Source: Mangrovibacillus cuniculi
GTDB taxonomy: Bacteria > Bacillota > Bacilli > Bacillales > R1DC41
Length of the DNA stretch: 64,000 bases
NCBI RefSeq assembly: GCF_015482585.1
Contig: NZ_CP049742.1
Span: 1,849,277-1,913,276 of the forward strand
Direction: 5' to 3'
A model generated the notes under the pieces. That model was not told the origin of the DNA and did not search any database. It worked only from the letters and a program-made list of their open reading frames with translations. A program made the translations under genes and the position numbers. Positions 28,878 through 37,512 of the stretch are shown here, piece by piece; the first letter of the stretch is position 1; the number at the start of each line of letters is the position of its first letter.

Positions 28878-29380
28878 GACTACCTTCTGTTCATCAAAGA
28901 AAAGAGTGGCACCGTTTCTTTGCAGGAGCAATTATAGGTGGTTTTGTCAGCTGGGCTATTTTTATCTATATCCATGGTGAGTTACAAGAGTATCAAACAA
29001 AAACACTACAGTTTCAAAAAGATCAGATTCAGGATTTAACGAATGATATTGCAATATGGCAAGATGAATATACGAAAATAAATGAGCAAACAGAGAAAGA
29101 TTTGTTAGTGGAAGATATTGAAGTGAAGATTTTAAATGCTAAAAAGTACGGTATTTTGGCACTTGATAGTAGCCTAGTTGCACAAGATCTAGTGAAGGAA
29201 GATTTGAAGCCACTTTTGACGAAGAGAGTGTTAACTGTTTATCAAAATAGAGACCTCGTTAAGAGAGTGATAGAAAATAAAACAGTAGTAATCAACGATC
29301 GCCGTTATTCCTTTGTTGTAAGAGAAATGTTCATGTATACGAGGGTCCAAATAACGCTTGAATTGCAGTTGGCTAGTTAA
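28874..29380 (+). CDS. ytrI: Sporulation membrane protein YtrI
   Basis: 168 residues from the ATG at 28874 (SD AGGAG 8 bases upstream, overlapping ytrH by 4 bases). One N-terminal membrane helix (about 14-34: FAGAIIGGFVSWAIFIYI) is followed by a coiled coil (about 40-85) and a small alpha/beta C-terminal domain. This matches YtrI, the partner of YtrH in sporulation. An in-frame upstream ATG at 28850 lies within ytrH and lacks an SD. Confidence 0.86.
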   Translation: MRLPSVHQRKEWHRFFAGAIIGGFVSWAIFIYIHGELQEYQTKTLQFQKDQIQDLTNDIAIWQDEYTKINEQTEKDLLVEDIEVKILNAKKYGILALDSSLVAQDLVKEDLKPLLTKRVLTVYQNRDLVKRVIENKTVVINDRRYSFVVREMFMYTRVQITLELQLAS

Positions 29381-29428
29381 CTAATCTAAAATTAACCAAA
29401 CAAAGAAGAGGAAGTTGCAAAAGACAAA

Positions 29429-29610
29429 AGTGACTGCACAGGGATTTCCGCTGCAGGGGGACGCTTTCCACGGGGCGGGTTGCTGAGCCTCCTCGTCGCG
29501 ATAGTTCGCGCTCCTGTGGGGTCTCAGTAACCCACCTTTCCCGTAGGAGTCGCCCCCTTCCGCTTCAATCCCAAAAATATATTGTATAAAAGCATTAATC
29601 CTGCAATATT
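29429..29610 (+). repeat. GC-rich palindromic intergenic repeat (copy 2 of 3)
   Basis: Core 29441-29572, from GGGATTTCCGCT to CAATCCC, with tails GTGACTGCA and CTGCAATATT shared with the other copies. It lies in the 373-base gap between the convergent ytrI and nrnA genes. Confidence 0.82.
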
Positions 29611-29633
29611 ATTAAAGTTAATTCAACGCAAAT

Positions 29634-29665
29634 AAGGTACATTCGTTTTTTGAATGTACCTTTTT
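29634..29665 (-). terminator. Bidirectional terminator between ytrI and nrnA
   Basis: Arms AAGGTACATTC/GAATGTACCTT with T-run TTTTT on the plus side and a shorter one on the minus side. Nearly identical in its arms to the pyk terminator. Confidence 0.8.
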
Positions 29666-29753
29666 AGTACTGTCCCAAATTCTTTCTGAAGATATTACTT
29701 TCAGCTTACAAGTTCTAGTAATGATATTCCCGAAATCATTATTACCTTTTCCC

Positions 29754-30695
29754 TTAACGCGAGTCCTCACAAATCTGCATGAGTTTCTCTTTTACTTCTT
29801 CTGCTTCTTCCCAAGAATAAACAGAAGCACCAGATGCTAACGGATGGCCTCCACCATTGTATTGAGATGCTAATTCATTAATGATTGGACCTTTAGAACG
29901 TAGCCTTACTCTTATTTGATCTTCTTCCTCAATAAAGAAGCACCATGCTTTCATTCCTGCGAGGTTACCTAAAGAACCGACTAATTGACTAGCTTCTGTT
30001 GGTTCAACATTGTATTCTTTCAAAACGGGTAAAGGCAATTTAATAAAGGCTGCTCCATCACTAGTCATCTCGTAGTTTTGTAACACGTATCCTTGTAATT
30101 TAGCGACATGCGGTTTCATTTCATACATTTGGTTATACAAATCTGTTCTATCAAAATCGTAACGAATTAATTCACCAGCTACATCAAAAGTTCTCTGTGA
30201 TGTACTAGGGAATAAAAACCTACCTGTATCACCAACTATTCCAGCATAAATTAATCTTGCTGCCTTGTCAGATAAGACAAGACCATTTTCTTTTTCACTT
30301 GTATACCATTCATAAACCATTTCACTTGCCGAAGAGGCAGTCGTATCAACCCATAGTAGATCTCCGTAAGGGTCTTGATTAGGATGGTGATCTAATTTAA
30401 TGACTGTCTTCGCTAATGCATAACGTTGGTCACAAATTCTTTCTTTGTTTGCCGTATCACATATAATGGCTAGTGCATTCTCAAATTCGCCATCTTCTAT
30501 ATTATCTAAACTCATTAAAAAAGATAGAGAAGGCTCTTCTTTCCCAACTACATAAACTGTTTTATCTGGAAAGGAGGATTTAATAATTTCCGCCATTCCA
30601 CCTTGCGAACCATACGCATCTGGATCTGGTCTAACATGTCTATGTACGATAATCGTATCGTGCTTTTTTATTTCTTCTAGAATGTTCTTTTTCAT
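29754..30695 (-). CDS. nrnA: Bifunctional nanoRNase / pAp phosphatase NrnA
   Basis: A 313-residue DHH-DHHA1 phosphoesterase that degrades oligoribonucleotides and dephosphorylates pAp in the cytosol. The DHH motifs are VRPDPDAYGSQGG, IICDTA, KLDHHPNQDPYG and GDTGRF; the DHHA1 substrate motif is YNGGGHPLASGA near the C-terminus. These match YtqI/NrnA of B. subtilis (313 residues). SD AAAGGGG lies upstream of the ATG. It stands alone, divergent from ytpI. Confidence 0.95.
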   Translation of the reverse strand: MKKNILEEIKKHDTIIVHRHVRPDPDAYGSQGGMAEIIKSSFPDKTVYVVGKEEPSLSFLMSLDNIEDGEFENALAIICDTANKERICDQRYALAKTVIKLDHHPNQDPYGDLLWVDTTASSASEMVYEWYTSEKENGLVLSDKAARLIYAGIVGDTGRFLFPSTSQRTFDVAGELIRYDFDRTDLYNQMYEMKPHVAKLQGYVLQNYEMTSDGAAFIKLPLPVLKEYNVEPTEASQLVGSLGNLAGMKAWCFFIEEEDQIRVRLRSKGPIINELASQYNGGGHPLASGASVYSWEEAEEVKEKLMQICEDSR

Positions 30696-30794
30696 TCTTT
30701 TGAAACCCCTTTCTATTTAGGTAGAATATAGTGGAATAATTTTGTACAATAAACATATGCATTAGATTTATCTATATTTGAAGGAGCTTACGTT

Positions 30795-31085
30795 ATGCCT
30801 ATATTTGCGTTCTTAATTATTTTATCATTCTTCGCCTACATCATGTACAAAGTACGTACCATACGAGCAACCCTTCCGTATACCAAATTATATTGGTCTT
30901 CGAAAGCAAGTATTTCACTTGGTCTAACAATGTTTCTATTTGGGGTTAACCAATTATTTGTACGAATTACAACCGTCTCCGTTTTTATTTCTCTTTTGTT
31001 TATCTTAGTTGGTGTTTTTAGTGCTTTTTATGCATTTAAACGCCTTAAAGAAATTCGTTCTAAAGCCGAAGCAGAATGGGCATAA
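30795..31085 (+). CDS. ytpI: YtpI-like small membrane protein
   Basis: 96 residues with three membrane helices (about 1-17, 36-52, 57-76) and a charged C-terminal tail. It matches the YtpI family by sequence pattern (TIRATLPYTKLYWSSKASISLG) and by position between nrnA and ytoI. No function is known. SD GAAGGAG precedes the ATG, and a terminator follows at once. Confidence 0.82.
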   Translation: MPIFAFLIILSFFAYIMYKVRTIRATLPYTKLYWSSKASISLGLTMFLFGVNQLFVRITTVSVFISLLFILVGVFSAFYAFKRLKEIRSKAEAEWA

Positions 31086-31106
31086 TAGATGAGTTAACTC
31101 CAGATT

Positions 31107-31140
31107 ACCGCTATCTAGAAACAGATAGCGGTTTTTCTTT
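31107..31140 (+). terminator. Terminator of ytpI
   Basis: Perfect arms ACCGCTATCT/AGATAGCGGT with T-run TTTTTCTTTT, 21 bases after the ytpI stop. Confidence 0.88.
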
Positions 31141-31249
31141 TGTGCCTCTTCATGACGAACCATCCATCACGTAATATGGTCTACTGTTAACTAAATCTCC
31201 TGACCAATTTAAACGACCAGCTTTAGCCTAATCTTTTTAAGTTTCGTTT

Positions 31250-32566
31250 CTAATGGCGATCAATTAATTGACACATTAACATCGCTTTCCCAACTAATAG
31301 TTGATCTTTATATAATTCTACATCCACTTTTCCGAATTTTCTTCCTACATCAAGAACATGTGGTTTTACAAGTAATGTACTTTCCATTTGTACCGGTTTC
31401 AAGTGATATACTGTCATATTCTCCACAACTAGGTCACCCTTCTTCAACATTCGAAGTGTCCTATTAGCTGTTTCGGTAATTATTGTAGTAAATACCCCAT
31501 TGGAGATGGTACCAATGTTATTGACCATTTGCGGTGTAACGTCAAATTGAAATATTGGAGCTTCCCCCTCTGAGGAAATTAGTTGCAACTGTTTTGTCAC
31601 CGTGTCATCTATTGTTTCACCTACTTGAGGTTGTCTTTGACTCATTTGTAGCGCTTTTAACACGTCTTGTCGGCTAATGATTCCAAGGAGTTTTCCTTGT
31701 TCATCAATGACAGGTAACATTTCTATACCTTCCCAAATCATTACATGCGCTGCAGATGCCACACTTGTTGTAGGTTGAACACTAATAGGGTGTTTCGTCA
31801 TGACTTGTTCTATCTTTGAGTCTTTTGTCTGCCCTAATATATCTTTTGACGTTACGACACCTACCACTTTATTGGAAGAGTCTACTACTGGGAATCTACT
31901 GTGGGTCGTATGTTGATTAAGTTTTATCCAATCTTCTATTGTAGACTTATCAAAAAGTAAAGCTGTATCTTCGTAAGGTGTTAATATATCTTCCACTAAT
32001 AAGATCTCTTTCTTGATCAATTGATCATATATTGCTCTATTAATCATTGTTGCAACAGTGAAGGTATCGTATGTAGTTGAGATAATCGGTAACTCTAAAC
32101 GATCTGCTAATTGTTTTACCTCATCATCTGTGTCAAAACCACCTGTAATCAACACAGCCGCCCCTGCTTTTAGCGCTTCTTCATGCGCCTTTGTTCTGTT
32201 ACCGATAATGAGTAAGTTACCAGCACCGGTATAACGCATCATCGCTTCGATTCGCATGGCACCTATGACAAATTTTGTTAACGTTTTATGTAATCCTGTT
32301 CTACCTCCTAAAACTTGACCATCTATGATATTAACTATTTCAGCAAATGTTAGCTTTTCAATGTTTTCTTTTTTCTTTTTTTCAATTCGAATTGTACCTA
32401 CCCGTTCTATAGTACTGACATATCCTTTATTTTCTGCGTCTTTTATGGCTCGATAAGCAGTCCCTTCGCTTACCAAAAGGGCTTTGGCTATTGATCGAAC
32501 AGAGATTTTTTCTCCAACTGGTAGTCCGTCAATATAGGCAAGTATTTGTTCATGTTTTGTCGGCAT
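31250..32566 (-). CDS. ytoI: YtoI: HTH, DRTGG, CBS-pair and hot-dog domain protein
   Basis: A 438-residue cytosolic protein. Domains in order: N-terminal winged helix-turn-helix (about 5-62, SVRSIAKALLVSEGTAYRAI), DRTGG domain (about 70-175, VLITGGFDTDDEVKQLADRL), a CBS pair (about 192-308, PVVDSSNKVVGVVTSKDIL and PVIDEQGKLLGIISRQDVL), and a C-terminal thioesterase-like hot-dog fold. This architecture and length match B. subtilis YtoI (439). CBS pairs usually bind adenine nucleotides; the target genes are unknown. A perfect TATAAT lies about 35 bases before the start with a weak -35. Confidence 0.88.
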   Translation of the reverse strand: MPTKHEQILAYIDGLPVGEKISVRSIAKALLVSEGTAYRAIKDAENKGYVSTIERVGTIRIEKKKKENIEKLTFAEIVNIIDGQVLGGRTGLHKTLTKFVIGAMRIEAMMRYTGAGNLLIIGNRTKAHEEALKAGAAVLITGGFDTDDEVKQLADRLELPIISTTYDTFTVATMINRAIYDQLIKKEILLVEDILTPYEDTALLFDKSTIEDWIKLNQHTTHSRFPVVDSSNKVVGVVTSKDILGQTKDSKIEQVMTKHPISVQPTTSVASAAHVMIWEGIEMLPVIDEQGKLLGIISRQDVLKALQMSQRQPQVGETIDDTVTKQLQLISSEGEAPIFQFDVTPQMVNNIGTISNGVFTTIITETANRTLRMLKKGDLVVENMTVYHLKPVQMESTLLVKPHVLDVGRKFGKVDVELYKDQLLVGKAMLMCQLIDRH

Positions 32567-32621
32567 TTCATTCCACCCTTTGTCATCCTTTATCTTCCTA
32601 TTATACTACAGATTACATAGG

Positions 32622-32652
32622 AAAAAGCCAGGCGAAAGTACCTGACTTTTTT
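32622..32652 (-). terminator. Terminator of the DUF4097 gene
   Basis: Arms AAAAAGTCAGG/CCTGGCTTTTT (one G-T pair) with T-rich ends, overlapping the last region before the stop at 32656. Confidence 0.75.
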
Positions 32653-32655
32653 CAC

Positions 32656-33501
32656 TTAATTTAGATGAACACTTCCACTTGAAACAGAAAGCTTTATTTC
32701 ATATTTACCAGTCCCACTTACACCCTTAATGACACCATTTTCACTATCTTCAAATTTCAATATTTTATTACTCGCAATATTTCCACTACTGTACTTACCG
32801 TTCAAAGTAAAATCAGCATTATCTGGCAGTGTTAACTGAACATCCCCTGAACTAACATCAAGGTCTATATCTCCAAGAAGTTGAGAGATTGTTACTTTTA
32901 GTTCACCAGAGCTTACATCCCCAGATAGTGCCCCTTCAAAGTCCTCTAATCGTACATCTCCTGAACTAATATTTAACTCTGCTTCTTTTGTTATCACTTT
33001 TTTAGCATGTAAGTCACCTGAAGAACCATTGTGCTTCAGAGTCTTCGCTGTAATGTTATCTAACTCCATATCTCCTGAACTTAGATTCAAAGATAATTCT
33101 TCTAGCTCCATCCTTCCGCCATCAAACGTTAGATTTCCTGATCCAATTGATACAGATAATTTTTCTTGAAAATCCTTCGGGACATTAACTGTTACATTTG
33201 ATTTAGCATTTAAACCGAAGCGTTCATACCATTTTCGTCTTACTTCTATTATTAGCTCCTTCTTATTACCTTTTACATATAAAGCTCCTTTTCCATCAAT
33301 CTTTACTTCTATAAAATCTTGTTCTACTGGAATAATGGTTGTATCGCTACTTTCTAGACGCAGATTAAGTGATTTTATATTACTATCCAACTCAATAGGA
33401 TTTCCTTGTTCCGTTTCTTTTCCAATACCTTCCCCGTATACGACAAAATAAAATACACCAAGTGTAATAGCTGCCAAGAGAATAGCTCCTAGATTTTTCA
33501 T
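32656..33501 (-). CDS. DUF4097 beta-helix protein with SSGD repeats, membrane-anchored
   Basis: 281 residues: an N-terminal membrane helix (about 4-22, LGAILLAAITLGVFYFVVYG) with an outward-facing right-handed beta-helix. At least six repeats of SSG(D/E/N/S) spaced about 20 residues apart (for example SSGDMELDN, SSGDVRLED, SSGDVQLTL, SSGSVHLN) mark the DUF4097/LiaG-like fold. Such proteins are often coded with cell-envelope stress systems, but no kinase or regulator is adjacent here. It is absent from this place in B. subtilis as far as I recall. The binding partner is unknown. Confidence 0.8.
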   Translation of the reverse strand: MKNLGAILLAAITLGVFYFVVYGEGIGKETEQGNPIELDSNIKSLNLRLESSDTTIIPVEQDFIEVKIDGKGALYVKGNKKELIIEVRRKWYERFGLNAKSNVTVNVPKDFQEKLSVSIGSGNLTFDGGRMELEELSLNLSSGDMELDNITAKTLKHNGSSGDLHAKKVITKEAELNISSGDVRLEDFEGALSGDVSSGELKVTISQLLGDIDLDVSSGDVQLTLPDNADFTLNGKYSSGNIASNKILKFEDSENGVIKGVSGTGKYEIKLSVSSGSVHLN

Positions 33502-33621
33502 CTCTTCTCCTCTTTTCCTAATTTATACACTTATTGTATGATAATCCCTTAAACCACTCAATGATCAGAAGTACGAAATTCCTCTACGTCTTAAGTCTTA
33601 CATATCTTTGGACAAAAAGAA

Positions 33622-33658
33622 GAAACACAGACAAGAATGGAACACTTGTCTGTGTTTC
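33622..33658 (-). terminator. Terminator of the small membrane protein gene
   Basis: Arms GAAACACAGACAAG/CTTGTCTGTGTTTC, fully paired, with T-rich sequence TTCTTCTTTTT on the minus strand, 5 bases after the stop. Confidence 0.85.
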
Positions 33659-33663
33659 GTAGA

Positions 33664-33912
33664 TTATCCATATACTCTCTGACGCTCTTTTACTTTCTTT
33701 TCTACCTTACGAACGTTATTCGCTACCGCAACGGAAGGTTTATTTAACATTCCATGTAAGTTCGCACCAATAGCAACGAATGCAAATAAAACCCAAGAAA
33801 TTGCGAATACTTGCTGCACCCCCCCAGCTTGTAATCCTAAATACGGTAAAGACCAAAACACCATACCGAGTAACGCCACAAAGCTAATGGAATACCTAAT
33901 TCGTCTGTTCAA
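33664..33912 (-). CDS. Small two-helix membrane protein, unknown function
   Basis: 82 residues from a TTG at 33912, chosen because AAGGGGG lies 7 bases upstream; an in-frame ATG at 33933 has only a weak SD and would place this SD inside the gene. Two membrane helices (about 8-27 and 36-53) are followed by a basic tail (VRKVEKKVKERQRV). It is not a family I can name. It lies just after ytkL on the same strand and ends at a strong terminator, so it is probably a real gene. Confidence 0.65.
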   Translation of the reverse strand: MNRRIRYSISFVALLGMVFWSLPYLGLQAGGVQQVFAISWVLFAFVAIGANLHGMLNKPSVAVANNVRKVEKKVKERQRVYG

Positions 33913-33977
33913 TAAAATACCCCCTTGTCCCATAAGATCCTATACAACAACCTATGCAACACAAGGAAGGTTCATGC

Positions 33978-34658
33978 TTAAAGTTCTAAAGCTTGTCCAG
34001 CTTCTAATACAACGCCAACTCCTTCTGGTAAAGAAGAAACGTAATTTTGTGGGTCTTGTTGGATTGGCGGGAAGGTATTGTAATGCATAGGAACCACCTT
34101 TTTCGCATTTAACCACTTCGCAGCGGTCATCGCATCCTCTGGCCCCATTGTATAATTATCTCCTATAGGTAAGAATGCAACATCAATAGAATGACGTTCT
34201 CCTAACCATTTCATATCTGTAAATAATCCAGTATCTCCAGCGTGGTAGACCGTTTTCCCTTCTGACTCTACAATAATTCCTGCAGGCATTCCCATATATA
34301 AAATTTGGCCATCTTCGGTTTCATAACCACTTCCATGAAAAGCTTGAGTAAGTGTTACTCTACCAAACTCAAAATGATAACCTCCGCCGATAGACATACC
34401 ATGAGTTGTTAATCCTTGTCTTCCTAAATAAGTAGCAAGTTCATGACAAGCAATCACCGTTGCGCCAGTTCTCTTAGCAATAGCCATGGTGTCACCAACA
34501 TGGTCATTATGGCCATGCGTTAAAAGAATATAATCTGCTTCCACAGTATCAGCAACTAAATCTGTTTGTGGATTACCTGTAATAAATGGATCGAAAAGCA
34601 ACTTCTTTCCTTTTACTTCGACTTGTACTACTGAATGTCCATGAAAAGATACCTTCAT
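33978..34658 (-). CDS. ytkL: UPF0173 metal-dependent hydrolase YtkL
   Basis: A metallo-beta-lactamase-fold hydrolase, 226 residues from the ATG at 34658 (SD AGGGGG, 7 bases); an upstream ATG at 34694 is not supported. The zinc motif [20 protein letters not shown], and [13 protein letters not shown] follow in family order. It matches B. subtilis YtkL (227). The substrate is unknown. Divergent from the downstream peptidase gene. Confidence 0.92.
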   Translation of the reverse strand: MKVSFHGHSVVQVEVKGKKLLFDPFITGNPQTDLVADTVEADYILLTHGHNDHVGDTMAIAKRTGATVIACHELATYLGRQGLTTHGMSIGGGYHFEFGRVTLTQAFHGSGYETEDGQILYMGMPAGIIVESEGKTVYHAGDTGLFTDMKWLGERHSIDVAFLPIGDNYTMGPEDAMTAAKWLNAKKVVPMHYNTFPPIQQDPQNYVSSLPEGVGVVLEAGQALEL

Positions 34659-34803
34659 ACCGTTTCCCCCTAAAAAATTTGATAATTCACTCATCTATCT
34701 TATCCTAAAGTAGGATGATCTACACTTGATATGCATGTGAAATCGGTTTACATCAGATGAAAAGCTTGATAGTGTAGAAAAAAAGGTACCTGGAGGAAAA
34801 ATG

Positions 34804-35895
34804 ATGAAAACAAACCGAATTACTAAATTGCGAAATTGGATGACAGAAAGAAAAGTTGATTTATCCATCATTACATCAAAAGAATCCGTATTCTATTTTA
34901 CTGGATTCTTAAATGATCCCCATGAACGTCTCAATGCATTAGTGGTTACGAGCAATGAAGTGTACTTCGTGTGCCCATCAATGGAAATAGAAGATGTAAA
35001 AAATGTTGGGTTTACTGGACCCATAATTGGTTATTCCGATACAGAAGACTCTATTGAATTGTTAGTAAATGCATTACCATCTGAATTAACAGTACCAGTC
35101 CAAACTGTCTCTTTAGAATTATCGCAACTCTCCGCTGAACGCTATCTACGTTTACAAGAAGTATTAAGCTGGACTAATGTATACTCTTCTGATGAATTAA
35201 TAAACATCCTTCGTATGAAAAAAGATCAAGAAGAGTTGTCGTATTTACGTGAAGCAGCTGCTCTAGCAGACTACGCAATTGAAGTAGGAGCAAATGCATT
35301 AGCAGAAGGTAAAACAGAAATGGATATTCTTGGACTGGTAGAATATGAATTAAAGAAAAAAGGAATTAACAAAATGAGCTTCTCTACAATGGTTCTAACT
35401 GGAGCCAACGCGGCGTCTCCACATGGTGTTCCTGGGACCACAGAAATTAAAAATGGAGACTTAGTCTTATTTGACCTTGGAGTTGTGTACAAAGGATATT
35501 GCTCTGACATCACAAGAACGCTTCCCTTTGGTGAGATAAATGAAAAACAACGAGAAATTTACACTGTTGTGCTAGAAGCCCTAGAAAAAGCACTAGCCAT
35601 AGCTAAACCTGGAGTGAAGGCAAAAGATCTTGATCTAGTTGCAAGAGAACACATTGCAAAAGCGGGCTACGGAGACTACTTCCCACATCGCCTTGGCCAC
35701 GGCCTAGGTATAAGCGTCCATGAGTATCCATCATTAACATCAACAAACGAATTAGTACTAGAAGAGGGAATGGTTTTAACAGTAGAACCAGGAATCTATG
35801 TCCCGGGAGTAGCAGGAGTAAGAATCGAGGACGACATCCTAATAACAAAGGGCGGCATAGAGATCTTAACAAAATATCCGAAGAAGTTGGTATAG
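34804..35895 (+). CDS. M24-family Xaa-Pro dipeptidase (PapB/YkvY-like)
   Basis: A cytosolic metallopeptidase that cleaves X-Pro dipeptides. The N-terminal creatinase-like domain (about 1-130) is followed by the pita-bread domain with metal ligands in FDLGVVYKGYCSDITR (two Asp), GHGLGISVHEYP (His), TVEPGIYVPG (Glu) and GVRIEDDI (Glu). About 363 residues, the length of B. subtilis YkvY. GGAGG lies 7 bases before the ATG at 34804; the ATG at 34801 is only 4 bases from it. Ends at a strong terminator. Confidence 0.9.
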   Translation: MKTNRITKLRNWMTERKVDLSIITSKESVFYFTGFLNDPHERLNALVVTSNEVYFVCPSMEIEDVKNVGFTGPIIGYSDTEDSIELLVNALPSELTVPVQTVSLELSQLSAERYLRLQEVLSWTNVYSSDELINILRMKKDQEELSYLREAAALADYAIEVGANALAEGKTEMDILGLVEYELKKKGINKMSFSTMVLTGANAASPHGVPGTTEIKNGDLVLFDLGVVYKGYCSDITRTLPFGEINEKQREIYTVVLEALEKALAIAKPGVKAKDLDLVAREHIAKAGYGDYFPHRLGHGLGISVHEYPSLTSTNELVLEEGMVLTVEPGIYVPGVAGVRIEDDILITKGGIEILTKYPKKLV

Positions 35896-35930
35896 ATCTC
35901 TTAGGATTATAAAAAAATAGGTATAAAAAC

Positions 35931-35977
35931 CAAAAGCAGGTGCGATTCATCATGAATGCACCTGCTTTTGATTTTTT
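35931..35977 (+). terminator. Terminator of the peptidase gene
   Basis: Arms CAAAAGCAGGTGC/GCACCTGCTTTTG with the inner pair ATTCAT/ATGAAT, then ATTTTTT. Very strong. Confidence 0.92.
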
Positions 35978-35991
35978 AAAAAATGAAAATC

Positions 35992-36179
35992 ATATTTCTG
36001 CAGATATAACGTTAAGTCTTAAAAATTTATTTAGGGATTGGAGCGGAAGGGGGGCGACTCCGGCGGGATAAAAGCGGTAAGCCGAGACCCCACAGGAGCG
36101 CGTTCTTTAGCGACGAGGAGGCTCGGCACCGCCCCGCGGAACGCGTCCCCCCTGGAGCGGAAATCCCCTTGCAGTCACT
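35992..36179 (-). repeat. GC-rich palindromic intergenic repeat (copy 3 of 3, inverted)
   Basis: Core 36034-36168, running in the opposite direction to copies 1 and 2: GGGATTGGAGCGGAAGG on the left and GGAGCGGAAATCCCC on the right, with tails matching the other copies. It fills the gap between the convergent peptidase and ald genes. Confidence 0.82.
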
Positions 36180-36218
36180 ACGCTGCTTTATCTCAATTTT
36201 TTCTAACTTAAATAAGTG

Positions 36219-37337
36219 TTAAACCTGTTGTAATTGAGTTAAAGCATCCGCATAAGATAAATCATGAGCTTCCGCCACCGCTTGATATGTTACATATCCA
36301 TTTATCGTATTCAACCCTTTTAACAACGCCGCATTAGAACGAAGCGCTTCAACATATCCCTTAGATGCAATTTGAACAGCATAAGGAACCGTTACGTTCG
36401 TCAAAGCAATCGTAGACGTACGAGGCACTGCTCCTGGCATATTCGCTACAGCATAATGCACTACCCCATGCTTTACATAAGTAGGATCATCATGCGTTGT
36501 AATCTTATCCGTTGTCGCAAAAATACCACCTTGGTCAATAGCAATATCTACTACAACTGATCCTGGAGTCATTTGCTTAATAAGATCTTCTGTTACAAGT
36601 TTTGGCGCCTTTGCACCTGGAATCAGTACAGCCCCAATCACAAGATCGGATTGCTTAACAGCTTGTTCGATATTTAAAGGGTTAGACATTAAAGTAGTAA
36701 CATCTTTCCCAAACAAATCATCTAACTGACGTAAGCGATCTGGGCTTAAATCTAGAATAGTAACATCTGCACCTAGACCAACAGCCATTTTTGCAGCATT
36801 TGTACCTGCAACTCCCCCACCAATAATCGTAACTTTTCCACGCTGAACACCTGGAACTCCTCCAAGTAAAATTCCTTTTCCACCATGGATTTTTTCTAAG
36901 AACTGCGCTCCGATTTGCGTTGACATACGACCAGCGACTTCACTCATAGGCGTTAGAAGAGGCAACGCATTACCAACTTGAACAGTCTCATAAGCAATAC
37001 CAATAACCTTTTTCTCAATTAGAGCTTTTGTTAACTCAGGCTCTGCTGCTAAATGAAGGTAGGTAAATAAAATTAATCCTTCACGGAAATATTCATATTC
37101 ACTCTTTAATGGCTCTTTTACCTTCATTACCATATCCATGGACCAAGCTTCTTGAGCTGTATCAACTATTTTAGCTCCAGCTGCTACATACGTTTCGTCT
37201 GTAAAGCCAGAACCTAATCCAGCTCCACTTTCAATATATACTTCGTGACCAGAACGAACTAGGTTTACTACACCAGCTGGCGTCATTGCCACGCGGTTTT
37301 CATTATTTTTAATTTCAGTTGGTACTCCAATACGCAT
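36219..37337 (-). CDS. ald: Alanine dehydrogenase
   Basis: Reversibly deaminates L-alanine to pyruvate and ammonia with NAD; used for alanine catabolism and in sporulation in B. subtilis. The 372-residue protein has the family N-terminus [20 protein letters not shown] with Lys/His substrate residues, the NAD motif [17 protein letters not shown], and the C-terminal [13 protein letters not shown] and [18 protein letters not shown] precedes the ATG. A cre-like site and a weak promoter lie upstream in the gap shared with the divergent permease gene. Confidence 0.97.
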   Translation of the reverse strand: MRIGVPTEIKNNENRVAMTPAGVVNLVRSGHEVYIESGAGLGSGFTDETYVAAGAKIVDTAQEAWSMDMVMKVKEPLKSEYEYFREGLILFTYLHLAAEPELTKALIEKKVIGIAYETVQVGNALPLLTPMSEVAGRMSTQIGAQFLEKIHGGKGILLGGVPGVQRGKVTIIGGGVAGTNAAKMAVGLGADVTILDLSPDRLRQLDDLFGKDVTTLMSNPLNIEQAVKQSDLVIGAVLIPGAKAPKLVTEDLIKQMTPGSVVVDIAIDQGGIFATTDKITTHDDPTYVKHGVVHYAVANMPGAVPRTSTIALTNVTVPYAVQIASKGYVEALRSNAALLKGLNTINGYVTYQAVAEAHDLSYADALTQLQQV

Positions 37338-37415
37338 GAAGAATCCCTCATTTCGTCAAAATTCAATCTTTACTATAACACTATGAATTAAAAAAATCGA
37401 TAACGGAATAAAATT

Positions 37416-37431
37416 TTGTAATCGTTTTCAC
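37416..37431. promoter_or_regulatory. cre-like site upstream of ald
   Basis: On the minus strand GTGAAAACGATTACAA matches the 16-base cre consensus WTGNNARCGNWWWCAW with one mismatch. It lies about 80 bases upstream of the ald start and about 85 before the permease. Confidence 0.5.
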
Positions 37432-37512
37432 AAAAGTTTCTATTTAGTCCCTTACGCAAATGGACCTCCCTAGTTTAAAATAAGTAAATGTGAAGGAAAA
37501 GGAGGTCACAAT

